DNA of 64,000 nt, taken from JAIQET01 sp035542575 (GTDB lineage: Bacteria; Acidobacteriota; Terriglobia; Terriglobales; Acidobacteriaceae). The notes under the pieces are model-generated. The model saw only the letters and a list, made by a program, of their open reading frames with translations. It had not been told where the DNA came from and ran no database searches. The stretch is taken from positions 1-64,000 of the forward strand of contig DATKLE010000058.1 in the NCBI GenBank assembly GCA_035542575.1, written 5' to 3'. Shown piece after piece: positions 1-7,058 of the stretch (position 1 is its first letter; the number at the start of each line of letters is the position of its first letter). The position numbers and the translations under genes were made by a program.

Positions 1-59
1 TCAAGATAGGCCGCGAAGCGTTTCTGCTGGGCGCCTGGCGCTGGAGAGTTGGCGCTCAT
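1..59 (-). CDS. N-terminal fragment of an unidentified gene, cut by the window edge
   Basis: An ATG at position 59 on the minus strand opens a frame that runs out of the window after 19 codons (begins MSANSPAPGAQQKRF). No clear Shine-Dalgarno motif precedes it and the fragment is too short to identify. The gene could equally start outside this frame, so it is only noted as a possible partial gene. Confidence 0.3.
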   Translation of the reverse strand, partial: MSANSPAPGAQQKRFAAYL

Positions 60-225
60 GGCCCGAACCTAGCACAGGCAAGCCCTGACAACCGCGGCGA
101 TTTCAGCAGCACGTATCTAGTTTATAACACAGTAGTACTAGGGGCCGGGAGCGGGCAACGCGGGGTGCGGGGCGGGGGTAGACGCTTGGCTATGGTCTCG
201 GTCGCGTCGCGTGCCAAATATGCGA

Positions 226-1362
226 TCACGGTCCCGTGTTCAGCAGTACACCCACCCCGTCGCTACAGGCGACGGCGAGATCCGTCTTGTTATCGTGATT
301 GAAGTCGAAGGCCACAATTGCGGGTGCGTAGAGGCAAGAGGGAAAAACTGCGGGCCGCCGAAAGCCGAGCTTTGAAGCGGGCCTTCCCAGAAGGACGTCA
401 AGGGTATAAGTATTGTAGTCCGTCGCAGCAATGTCAGGCGTTGAATCCTGGTTCAAGAAGCCCGTTGCGATCGAGACCGGAAATGAGCCAACGGAATAGT
501 TCCGTATATTCTTAAAGGTGCCGTCGCCATTTCCATAGAGGAGACTGATCTTTCCTCCGGAATAGGCGGTTGCACTTCCCACCACCAAATTTGTTCCCTC
601 GTAAACAGCAATGGACCAGGGTCCCACGCCAACTGTGTATGCGCTCGTCGTGAAGCCTCCGCTCCCATCGTTCAGGAAAATGGTAACGTCGGCGGAGCCA
701 CCGTCGGTCACCGCTAAGTCAGGACTAAGGTCGTTGTTGAAGTCGCCTGAGGCAAGCCCAGTCGGCTGAATGCCCAAAGTGTCGTAGTTGACAGCGGGTT
801 GAAAGGTGCCGTCTCCATTGCCCAACAGAATCGCGATGTTGCCGTTGTTACTGGCCCCACCGTGCCCGTTAGCCACCACGAGGTCGCAATTTCCGTCCTT
901 GTTGAAATCCGCCGAACCCAGAATTCCATACGGTAAGGTTCCACTGCCCAGGCCGTAGTCGACGGCGGGCTGAAAGGTCCCGTCTCCGTTCCCGACCAGA
1001 ACGCTTACGGTGTTGCCGGCGAGGTTTGTGACGGCAAGGTCAAGCCGCGACCCTGCTGCAACGGTCTCGCAAGTCAAGGTGATTTGAACAGGCTCCGTTC
1101 CCACCTGATAGTTGACGGGAGGCCGAAAGCTACCGTCCCCGTTCCCCAAGAGAATACTCACATCATTGGTGAGGGCGTTTGCCACAGCCAAGTCTAGGTT
1201 GCCGTCAGAATCAAAATCGGCGACCACAATAGCAAAGGGCGTGCCGTCCGCCGGGTAGATCACAGGCTGACCGAATGCTCTGGCCGACGCCGCTCCAGAG
1301 ACGCAGAACAAGAAGGGCGCGAGAAGGGCCATCTTGGTGAGCAAAGCTGAGTTGGCTCGCAT
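226..1362 (-). CDS. Secreted FG-GAP/VCBS repeat protein
   Basis: A 378-residue exported protein. Residues 1 to about 28 form a signal peptide with a hydrophobic core (ALLAPFLFCVSGAASA). The rest consists of repeated FG-GAP/VCBS-type units with calcium-loop-like motifs such as DFDSDGNLDLAV (about 49-60), DFNKDGNCDLVV (about 142) and DFNHDNKTDLAV (about 352), alternating with the LLGNGDGSF/LLGNGDGTF motif. Such proteins fold as extracellular beta-propellers and usually mediate adhesion or binding; no catalytic motif is seen. A GGGAGG Shine-Dalgarno lies just upstream of the ATG at 1362. It stands alone, without an evident operon partner. The specific ligand is unknown. Confidence 0.85.
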   Translation of the reverse strand: MRANSALLTKMALLAPFLFCVSGAASARAFGQPVIYPADGTPFAIVVADFDSDGNLDLAVANALTNDVSILLGNGDGSFRPPVNYQVGTEPVQITLTCETVAAGSRLDLAVTNLAGNTVSVLVGNGDGTFQPAVDYGLGSGTLPYGILGSADFNKDGNCDLVVANGHGGASNNGNIAILLGNGDGTFQPAVNYDTLGIQPTGLASGDFNNDLSPDLAVTDGGSADVTIFLNDGSGGFTTSAYTVGVGPWSIAVYEGTNLVVGSATAYSGGKISLLYGNGDGTFKNIRNYSVGSFPVSIATGFLNQDSTPDIAATDYNTYTLDVLLGRPASKLGFRRPAVFPSCLYAPAIVAFDFNHDNKTDLAVACSDGVGVLLNTGP

Positions 1363-1466
1363 CTTTCTACCTCCCTTGGGGAGCAGAAGGACAGTACCAG
1401 CACGGGGGAACTCTGTATATCATGAAATAGGGGTGTAGCAAAATCCCCTCAACGCGTATAACCCCG

Positions 1467-2057
1467 TCAAATCCGGTCCCCGCCTGGTGCGGGGGGATTC
1501 TGGTTCAGCGCCCGCAGCCGGTGGCCGACCAGCAGGACATAGTGGAGCCCCGAAATGATGGTGAACGCGAAGGTCGCGCGCAGGAAAGTGAGGCGCGCGA
1601 TCCAGATCCAGCCGGAATGGTCCACCTGGAACAGCATGACGAAGAACACCGCCGCCACCTGGGCAAAGGTGTTGGCCTTGCCAAAGATGCTGGGGCGGAA
1701 ATCGCGCAGGCCGGCGATGGCGTAGAGCACGGCGCTGGCAAACAGGATAGTAATGTCGCGGCTGAATACCAGGACCGTGAATTTCCAGGGGATCTTATGC
1801 AGGATGGAAAGCACGAGAAACATGGTGCTGAGCAGGAGCTTGTCCGCGATGGGATCGAGGTACTGTCCCAGCAGGGTCTGCTGCTTGAGGATGCGCGCCA
1901 GCAGGCCGTCCAGTCCGTCGCTGAGTCCGGCTAGAATAAACAGCGTTAGCGCCCAGGAATAGTGCCGGTTCACCAGATTGATGACGATGAAAGGCAGGAA
2001 CATCATGCGCAGCAGGGTGAGCTGGTTGGGAGCGGTCAGCAGTTGCGAAAGCTTCAC
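1467..2057 (-). CDS. pgsA: CDP-alcohol phosphatidyltransferase (phosphatidylglycerophosphate synthase type)
   Basis: A 196-residue integral membrane enzyme expected to transfer a phosphatidyl group from CDP-diacylglycerol to glycerol-3-phosphate, the committed step to phosphatidylglycerol. The complete family signature D-G-x2-A-R-x8-G-x3-D-x3-D is present: D50, G51, A54, R55, G64, D68 and D72. About five hydrophobic segments and the length fit PgsA. Its ATG overlaps the stop of the upstream gene (2054-2410) by four bases, so the two are probably translationally coupled. The family also includes enzymes for other head groups, so the exact acceptor is inferred from length and overall similarity. 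Confidence 0.9.
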   Translation of the reverse strand: MKLSQLLTAPNQLTLLRMMFLPFIVINLVNRHYSWALTLFILAGLSDGLDGLLARILKQQTLLGQYLDPIADKLLLSTMFLVLSILHKIPWKFTVLVFSRDITILFASAVLYAIAGLRDFRPSIFGKANTFAQVAAVFFVMLFQVDHSGWIWIARLTFLRATFAFTIISGLHYVLLVGHRLRALNQNPPAPGGDRI

Positions 2058-2410
2058 TTCCGCCCCTCGGGAGTAGGGGGATGAGTGACGTGGCGGGCGA
2101 GCACGCTGGCCGGATCGAGGCCCGTCTTGGCAGTGAAACGCTGCGCGAGCGATGGAATGTTGCCGTCGGGCAGATCGAGTTCCATGCGCTCCAGGCGGTG
2201 CATGGGGAAGAAGACCACGCTGGGGGAGAACTTCTCGCCCTCCTTGACGAGCGAAACCAGGTCTTCAAAGGAGGCCAGCTCGATGCCGCAGAGGCTCAGG
2301 CCCTCGGCGGTGAGCCCGAGAATGGCGCCCCACAGCTTTTCCCGCGGATTGCCGAGCGTAACGACCACCAGGGTACCGGGTTGAAAGGGATCACCCGCGC
2401 TGGCATCCAT
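2054..2410 (-). CDS. Conserved hypothetical protein upstream of pgsA
   Basis: A soluble protein of about 118 residues beginning MDASAGDPFQPGTLVVV. A longer reading from a TTG at 2473 is possible, but the ATG at 2410 is a more usual start. The N-terminal half resembles a small beta-barrel (GTLVVVTLGNPREKLWG), followed by an acidic helix (ASFEDLVSLVKEGE) and a segment SVVFFPMHRLERMELD. I recognise no characterised family. The stop codon overlaps the pgsA start (ATGA), so they form a two-gene operon and the protein may act with lipid synthesis, but its function is unknown. Confidence 0.68.
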   Translation of the reverse strand: MDASAGDPFQPGTLVVVTLGNPREKLWGAILGLTAEGLSLCGIELASFEDLVSLVKEGEKFSPSVVFFPMHRLERMELDLPDGNIPSLAQRFTAKTGLDPASVLARHVTHPPTPEGRK

Positions 2411-2486
2411 GGTGCCGGGTTGGTCGGTATCCTGCACGCATTCGATTGTCGCCCCCAGCTGGTCGGTTTGCAACTACACGCAGGCT

Positions 2487-2588
2487 CCCTCGCCTGTCGG
2501 CCCGGGATGACACCTTCCTGTATCGGACGCCCTCAGTTAGATGGGCAAAAAAATTCCACCGGCGTCATCCCGAGCCGACAGGCGAGGG
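2487..2588. repeat. Long imperfect inverted repeat (28-bp arms)
   Basis: The arms at 2487-2514 and 2561-2588 are reverse complements at 26 of 28 positions, separated by 46 bp with an A-rich centre. The sequence contains the GTCATCCCGAG core and GCGAGGGATCTTGCG edge that recur as dispersed intergenic repeats in many Acidobacteria. It lies between the 3' end of arsC and the start of the pgsA operon, where a folded transcript could act as a terminator or RNA-processing site. Mobility is not shown. Confidence 0.7.
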
Positions 2589-2663
2589 ATCTTGCGCGTA
2601 GCGGCACGACCCTCTACGACGAGCCACGACTGCCCTGGTCCGCTGCTTAACACGTGGGAGTGT

Positions 2664-3101
2664 TCACAACTGGTCACAGATATCAACCAGCCAAGATTGC
2701 ATCTGGTCGCGGACCCTCCGGCAGGTTGCGAGTTGCTCTCCCTCCAGCGCCTCGGCAGGATCGTCAAAACCGCGGTGAATCTGTTTTCCCGCGCCGGGGA
2801 AGATGGGGCACGACTCCTTGGCCTGGTCGCAGACCGTAATGACGTAGTCGAACGCTTGCCCGGAGAACTCGTCCACCGATTTCGAGCGCTGGCTGGAGAT
2901 GTCAATGCCGAGTTCCGCCATAACCTTGACCGCGTTTGGATTCAGGCCCGCCGGCCGGGTGCCAGCGCTGAAAACTGCGAACCGGTCACCGGCGTGGCGA
3001 CGCAGCAGCCCTTCCGCCATTTGACTGCGGGCCGAGTTCCCGGTGCACAAGATGAGGACCCTGGCCTTCTTCCCCGCCCCGCCTTGAAAGCGCGAATTCA
3101 C
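2664..3101 (-). CDS. arsC: Arsenate reductase, low-molecular-weight phosphatase family (thioredoxin type)
   Basis: A cytoplasmic enzyme of about 145 residues that reduces arsenate to arsenite for export. It has the P-loop C-x5-R (CTGNSAR) near the N-terminus and the second cysteine pair C-x6-C (CDQAKESC), which together form the relay of thioredoxin-coupled ArsC. I chose the GTG at 3101, whose last two bases overlap the acr3 stop TGA (GTGA), because it gives a normal-length protein and explains translational coupling. A longer start at 3158 would lie inside acr3. It is the third gene of arsR-acr3-arsC. Confidence 0.9.
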   Translation of the reverse strand: MNSRFQGGAGKKARVLILCTGNSARSQMAEGLLRRHAGDRFAVFSAGTRPAGLNPNAVKVMAELGIDISSQRSKSVDEFSGQAFDYVITVCDQAKESCPIFPGAGKQIHRGFDDPAEALEGEQLATCRRVRDQMQSWLVDICDQL

Positions 3102-4198
3102 GCGGCTTCTTCTGCCTGCGCCGGAAACCAATGCCGCGTTCGGTTGCATACGTTGCATACCGACAACATGACCGGGACCTCCACGAGGACCCCGACCACC
3201 GTGGCCAGCGCGGCGCCGGAACCCGGACCGAAGAGGGCGATCGCGGTGGCCACTGCAAGTTCGAAGAAGTTGCTGGCGCCGATCAGCGCGCCCGGAGCCG
3301 CGACCGAGTGCTGTACCTTGAAAATCCTCATCAGGCCGTAGGCCAGGGTGGAGTTGAAATACACCTGGATCAGGATGGGTATCGCAATCAGCACAACGTG
3401 CAGGTAGCGCCCGGTGATGTTCTCGGCCTGGAAGGCGAAGATGAAGACCAGCGTCGCCAGCAGAGCAAGAATCGTGACCGGGCTGAAGCGGGGGAGGAAC
3501 CGTTGCTCAAACCAGGACTTTCCCCGGGTACGCGTCAGCCAGGCACGAATCGCGACTCCTGCGGTTAGAGGAATCACGATGAAGGCAATCACGGAGTAGA
3601 GCAGGACAATGAAAGGAACGGACAAAGAAGAAGCGCCGCTCACCAGAAAGCGTACGATCGGAGCGAAGAGAAACAACATGATCAGATCGTTTACGGAGAC
3701 TTGCACCAGGGTGTAGGCCGGGTCCCCGTCGGTAAGGTAGCTCCAGACGAACACCATCGCAGTGCACGGGGCCGCCGCCAGAATGATCACGCCTGCGATG
3801 TATTGGTCCGCTTCGGCGGCACTGATCCAGGCGTGGAACACATGCCGAAAGAACACCCAGCCGATCAGCGCCATGGAGAAAGGCTTCACCAGCCAGTTGA
3901 CGAATAAGGTGACCAGCAGTCCGCGGGGCTTCTGGCGCACGTTCAGAATGGCGCCAAAGTCCACCTTCATCATCATGGGAATGATCATCAGCCAGATCAG
4001 CACCGCTATCGGCACGTTGACCTGACTGCCCTGGCCGAACTCCATCCCCCGCAGCTCGCGAACCAGCGCGGGCGCCCACTTGCCTAGTGCCAGTCCCGCC
4101 ACCATGCAGAGCCCGACCCAGAGGGTCAGGTAGCGTTCGAACAAGTTCAGCCGCTTGGGTGTTGACACTGCGGTCAATGGTTCTGCGGTCGCTGCCAT
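3098..4198 (-). CDS. acr3: Arsenite efflux permease, ACR3 family
   Basis: A 366-residue inner-membrane transporter with about ten hydrophobic segments, expected to export arsenite with the proton-motive force. The AAPCTAMVFVWS segment carries the cysteine conserved in ACR3 transporters, and the C-terminal half has the typical EVPVML helix. The ATG at 4198 (MAATAEP) is preferred over 4237 because AGGAGA lies just upstream and this start does not overlap arsR. It sits between arsR (upstream) and arsC (overlapping downstream), a standard arsenic operon order, and should be induced with them. Confidence 0.93.
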   Translation of the reverse strand: MAATAEPLTAVSTPKRLNLFERYLTLWVGLCMVAGLALGKWAPALVRELRGMEFGQGSQVNVPIAVLIWLMIIPMMMKVDFGAILNVRQKPRGLLVTLFVNWLVKPFSMALIGWVFFRHVFHAWISAAEADQYIAGVIILAAAPCTAMVFVWSYLTDGDPAYTLVQVSVNDLIMLFLFAPIVRFLVSGASSLSVPFIVLLYSVIAFIVIPLTAGVAIRAWLTRTRGKSWFEQRFLPRFSPVTILALLATLVFIFAFQAENITGRYLHVVLIAIPILIQVYFNSTLAYGLMRIFKVQHSVAAPGALIGASNFFELAVATAIALFGPGSGAALATVVGVLVEVPVMLSVCNVCNRTRHWFPAQAEEAA

Positions 4199-4220
4199 GA
4201 AGTCTCCTGGACTACGCGGG

Positions 4221-4613
4221 TCATGTTCTGGTTTCACTTCTCGTCGACACCAGCGCCGCGAACGGCCGCCATTGGCTGCGGGTGCACGAGCCCGCCTGGA
4301 TCGATTCCTTCAGCTTAAGCGTGTCTTCCTGAAACAGCTCTTCCCCCTTGAATGCCTGCTGCAGGAACTCAAAGAGATGCTTGGTTGTGCCCGATCGGGA
4401 CTCAGCCAACCGGTAAAATATGCGAGGCCCGTCGCGGCGGTCCGACACCAGCCCGCAATTCTTGAGATAGGTCAGGTGCCGCGACACGTTCGGCTGCGGC
4501 ATCTGGAGAACGTACTGGATGTCGCATCCGCACAGCTCGCCATGCAACAGCAGGTTGAGCATCCGCAGCCGGGTTATATCGGCCAGTCCTCTGCAATACT
4601 GTTCGAGCTTCAT
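4221..4613 (-). CDS. arsR: ArsR/SmtB-family arsenic-responsive repressor
   Basis: A winged-helix repressor of about 130 residues. The DNA-binding region reads MPQPNVSRHLTYLKNCGLV. Just before it, ELCGCDIQ supplies the Cys-x-Cys pair that binds As(III) in classical ArsR proteins. A further in-frame ATG at 4670 would start only 10 bp from the operator and would need a nearly leaderless mRNA, so the ATG at 4613 (MKLEQYCRGLAD, the usual ArsR N-terminus) is preferred. It heads the arsR-acr3-arsC operon and is divergent from a second arsC. It probably represses both directions from the shared dyad. Confidence 0.87.
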   Translation of the reverse strand: MKLEQYCRGLADITRLRMLNLLLHGELCGCDIQYVLQMPQPNVSRHLTYLKNCGLVSDRRDGPRIFYRLAESRSGTTKHLFEFLQQAFKGEELFQEDTLKLKESIQAGSCTRSQWRPFAALVSTRSETRT

Positions 4614-4679
4614 AAGCCTGTTGGCTCCAGGATGCATACCGGGATGCTGCCCGGCATCCATAGTAATCATTTTAGTCGA

Positions 4680-4705
4680 ATATTCGCATACATGTATAGA
4701 AATAT
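4680..4705. promoter_or_regulatory. Candidate ArsR operator in the divergent ars promoter region
   Basis: A 26-bp dyad of the form ATATT-N3-ATACATGTAT-N3-AATAT is symmetric except in its two 3-bp spacers. It is AT-rich in an otherwise GC-rich neighbourhood and sits between the divergent arsR and arsC2 genes. Position and symmetry fit an ArsR-family binding site controlling both directions. Binding is inferred. Confidence 0.7.
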
Positions 4706-4774
4706 GCTAGTATTTTCCGGCCGTGCGCTGCCGCGCCACGATCCAATGCGGCCTGGCTGCACTTGGAGGGCCTC

Positions 4775-5212
4775 ATGAAGGGAAAGGTGCTGTTTCTGTG
4801 TACCGGGAACTCCGCCCGGAGCCAGATGGCTGAGGGATATTTGCGGCACGTGGCGGGAGAGCGATTTGAGGCCCTGAGCGCCGGTGTTGAGCCGAAAGCG
4901 CTGCACCCCCTCGCGGTCGAGGCGATGCGGGAAATCGGCATCGACATCTCGCGCCAGCGGTCGAAGGATGTGGTTTCGCTTCTCGGCCAGCCTATCCCAT
5001 ACGTGGTCACCGTCTGCGACAACGCCAGGGAGCGGTGCCCCATTTTCCCCGGCACCTACAAGTTCTTGCATTGGAGCTTCGACGATCCAGCGGCTGCCCA
5101 AGGATCGCGCGAGGACAAGCTCGCCGTTTTTCGCCGGGTCCGAGATGAAATCGCGCACAGAATCAATGAGGAATTTGTGTCGTCCCAGGCCGCGCGGCGC
5201 TCCGGGACATGA
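4775..5212 (+). CDS. arsC: Second arsenate reductase, low-molecular-weight phosphatase family
   Basis: A 145-residue paralogue of the minus-strand arsC. It contains the same C-x5-R loop (CTGNSAR) and the C-x6-C pair (CDNARERC), so it should be a functional thioredoxin-type arsenate reductase. A GGAGG motif at 4765-4769 places the start at the ATG at 4775, not at the upstream TTG. It is transcribed away from arsR across the shared operator and ends about 100 bp before tRNA-Val. Two ArsC enzymes of the same class flanking one regulator is mildly unusual. One of them could act as a tyrosine phosphatase, but the cysteine pattern favours arsenate reduction. Confidence 0.9.
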   Translation: MKGKVLFLCTGNSARSQMAEGYLRHVAGERFEALSAGVEPKALHPLAVEAMREIGIDISRQRSKDVVSLLGQPIPYVVTVCDNARERCPIFPGTYKFLHWSFDDPAAAQGSREDKLAVFRRVRDEIAHRINEEFVSSQAARRSGT

Positions 5213-5318
5213 CCAGCATCTGGCGCCCTCCAGGTGCTATCACCGCTGCGTGGTAAAATCGTGATTGTCTCCGCATGGCGCGGACCGCAACGTCGCTTGC
5301 GGCCCGCGTCAACAACGC

Positions 5319-5396
5319 AGGCCCGTAGCTCAGTTGGTCTAGAGCGCTTCCTTGACACGGAAGAGGTCGATGGTTCGAATCCATTCGGGCCTACCA
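5319..5396 (+). tRNA. tRNA-Val (anticodon GAC)
   Basis: A complete cloverleaf can be drawn: acceptor stem AGGCCCG/CGGGCCT, D-stem GCTC/GAGC, anticodon stem CTTCC/GGAAG around loop TTGACAC (anticodon GAC), T-arm with loop TTCGAAT, discriminator A and encoded CCA at 5394-5396. A short AT-rich hairpin (ATTCTTTC/GAAAGAAT, 5396-5421) follows directly and may help end or process the transcript. The 3' part of this gene, 5350-5397, is repeated at 6928-6975. Confidence 0.95.
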
Positions 5397-5533
5397 TTCT
5401 TTCCATAGACTTAGAAAGAATCCCCAAAATTCTCCAGCCCGTGATGCGGGAACGCACCTCGCCCCCCACCCCACCCCTCTTTTCACTCCGGACACAACCG
5501 CCCGTTCACGTCCTCGGTCGTTGTTGTAGATTT

Positions 5534-5573
5534 ATGTTGCATTGACAACATTCATATGTTGTAATAGCAACAT
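5534..5573. promoter_or_regulatory. Double-dyad operator over the nitroreductase start
   Basis: A 40-bp sequence is largely self-complementary about its centre (5553/5554) and contains two copies of GTTG-N6-CAAC, at 5536-5549 and 5558-5571, 22 bp apart, about two helical turns. It ends on the ATG of the nitroreductase gene. The spacing suits two MarR dimers on one DNA face, and a marR gene ends this operon, so autorepression is likely. Binding is inferred. Confidence 0.68.
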
Positions 5574-6306
5574 GAACACAGAACCCGGCACGATATCTGA
5601 CCTGATCACTTCTGCCATTTTCCAACGCCGCGCAATACGCGAGTTCGAACCAGTGCAGATTCCTGTCTCAACGCGCGACCTGCTCTTGCAGTCCGCCCGG
5701 CAAGCGCCGTCCAGCTTCAACACCCAACCGTATCGGCTGTATTGGGTCGAGTCCTCGGCACAACGCGATGCCGTCGCTAAGCTCTGTCTGAGTCAGAGTC
5801 CGGCGCAGACGGCTTCCGCTTTGGTCGTCGCGGTCGCCGACATCGGTTCATTGCGCGCCACGTCAGAGCTGCAATTGGCGTGGATGCGTCACTCCGGCTT
5901 TCCGGCGAGCAAAATTCGCGAATACGAGCGGACCGCGAGACTCGGCCGCATAATTTTCATGCCCGGCTCGCTGAATCTGTTCGGCAGGCTGAAAGAGGCT
6001 CTCTTTCGACTGCTGCATACCCTGATGACGATCGGAATGCCGCCCATCACGCGCCATGACATGCTCAAGTGGGCCAGCAAGAGCACGGCGCTCGCATGTC
6101 AGAATCTGATGATCGCCGCTGAGGTTGTCGCCCTGAACACCTGCCCCATGGAAGGGTTCGATGGTCAGCGGCTTGCGCGCTACCTTGGCCTTTCGCAAAA
6201 ATGTCAGGAAATAGTGATGGTCATTGCCATTGGCAAGAAATCGCCTAGCTACACGGCGCAACCACAGTGGCGTCGGCCTATCGAAGCCACGGTGACTGTC
6301 CTGTGA
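5572..6306 (+). CDS. Nitroreductase-family flavoprotein
   Basis: A protein of about 244 residues expected to bind FMN and reduce nitro-aromatic, quinone or similar substrates with NAD(P)H. The N-terminal IFQRRAIREFEPVQI is the typical nitroreductase start that contacts FMN phosphate, followed by the substrate/dimer segment SARQAPSSFNTQPYRLYWV and the C-terminal GIAIGKK-like motif (VMVIAIGKKSP). The ATG at 5572 was chosen because it lies at the end of the operator dyad; the TTG at 5542 would lie within it. The stop overlaps the GTG of the marR gene. Physiological substrate unknown; xenobiotic stress response is likely. Confidence 0.85.
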   Translation: MNTEPGTISDLITSAIFQRRAIREFEPVQIPVSTRDLLLQSARQAPSSFNTQPYRLYWVESSAQRDAVAKLCLSQSPAQTASALVVAVADIGSLRATSELQLAWMRHSGFPASKIREYERTARLGRIIFMPGSLNLFGRLKEALFRLLHTLMTIGMPPITRHDMLKWASKSTALACQNLMIAAEVVALNTCPMEGFDGQRLARYLGLSQKCQEIVMVIAIGKKSPSYTAQPQWRRPIEATVTVL

Positions 6307-6755
6307 GTTCTACATTGCCCATGATCCCGGAACCCAAAATCCCTGATGACATCCTCAAGGATTCTGTCCTCGCACATCTGGCCGCTGCCTACTTCGCCGT
6401 TGGCAAACGTCTCGAACGAAAGACTGGCTGTTCCGCGACGCGCGGGTTCATTCTCTCGAGCCTGCGGCATGACGCTGGCCTCAATCAAAACCAAATCGCC
6501 AAGCAGCTTGGGTTCGACCGCACGGTGGTGCATCGGGCCATCAAGACCATGCTCAAGGAAGGGCTGGTATCGGAACGAAAAGCTAAAACTGGGCGAGCGC
6601 TATTGCTTCACCTCACGCCGAAAGGAGAGAAATACCACCAAGCCCTCGTCCAGCACCGCCGCAATGCCGACGAAAAAACACGACAAGCGCTGACAGCAGA
6701 CGAACGTGCGACATTGATTCGACACCTCAAACGCATCGCCGAGATGGAATTCTGA
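6303..6755 (+). CDS. MarR-family transcriptional regulator
   Basis: A winged-helix regulator of about 150 residues. The recognition region is NQNQIAKQLGFDRTVVHRAIKTM, followed by the wing (SERKAKTGRALLLHLTPKG) and a C-terminal dimerisation helix. The GTG at 6303 overlaps the nitroreductase stop (GTGA), indicating coupled translation; an ATG at 6321 is an alternative. It probably represses its own operon through the double dyad at 5534-5573 and responds to a small aromatic or electrophilic ligand. Together with the nitroreductase it forms a self-contained detoxification cassette next to tRNA-Val. Confidence 0.86.
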   Translation: MSSTLPMIPEPKIPDDILKDSVLAHLAAAYFAVGKRLERKTGCSATRGFILSSLRHDAGLNQNQIAKQLGFDRTVVHRAIKTMLKEGLVSERKAKTGRALLLHLTPKGEKYHQALVQHRRNADEKTRQALTADERATLIRHLKRIAEMEF

Positions 6756-6927
6756 ACCAGAATGGCGATCTAATGCGTGTGATAGGCATGTGACGCGGCA
6801 CTAGCAGGACGTCAGTTCACCAGCTCCGGTTTCATACTGGCGTCCATCACCTGATTCTGAGCGACGAGCTTATCCTTGTTGATCAGGGGGAGAACGCGGA
6901 AGTTGTTGTGCGTGTGGCTTGACCGAA

Positions 6928-6975
6928 CCTTGACACGGCAAAGGTCGATGGTTCGAATCCATTCGGGCCTACCAT
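6928..6975 (+). repeat. Partial tRNA-Val copy (attachment-site-like)
   Basis: A 48-bp copy of tRNA-Val from the anticodon loop to CCA, matching 5350-5397 at 46 of 48 positions with the last 34 bp identical. The 5' half of the tRNA is missing, so it cannot make a functional tRNA. The 172 bp before it (6756-6927) hold no plus-strand gene. A minus-strand frame there ends FRVLPLINKDKLVAQNQVMD plus a few residues at 6812 and may be a gene remnant, unidentified. Confidence 0.75.
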
Positions 6976-7058
6976 GTCTTTTCTGGAAGATTTCGCGGCA
7001 TTTTTCTCCGCGCAATCCAATCCGCCCCGCAACAGTGCAATAATGGATCGGAAATCCT

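Larger units (their letters stand above)
5350..6975. mobile_element. Putative cassette integrated at the tRNA-Val 3' end
   Basis: The segment is bounded by a 48-bp direct repeat of the tRNA 3' portion (5350-5397 and 6928-6975; 46 of 48 identical, the last 34 bp perfect). This is the usual signature of site-specific integration at a tRNA gene. Inside are a nitroreductase and a marR gene with their own operator, and no integrase. The element could have lost its integrase, or the distal copy could be a leftover from a tRNA duplication. The attachment reading is an inference. Confidence 0.5.

Noticed and set aside
6812..6927. Minus-strand fragment ending at 6812 as a real gene
   Set aside because: Only about 36 residues look protein-like and the frame runs into the tRNA fragment. 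It is at most a gene remnant.
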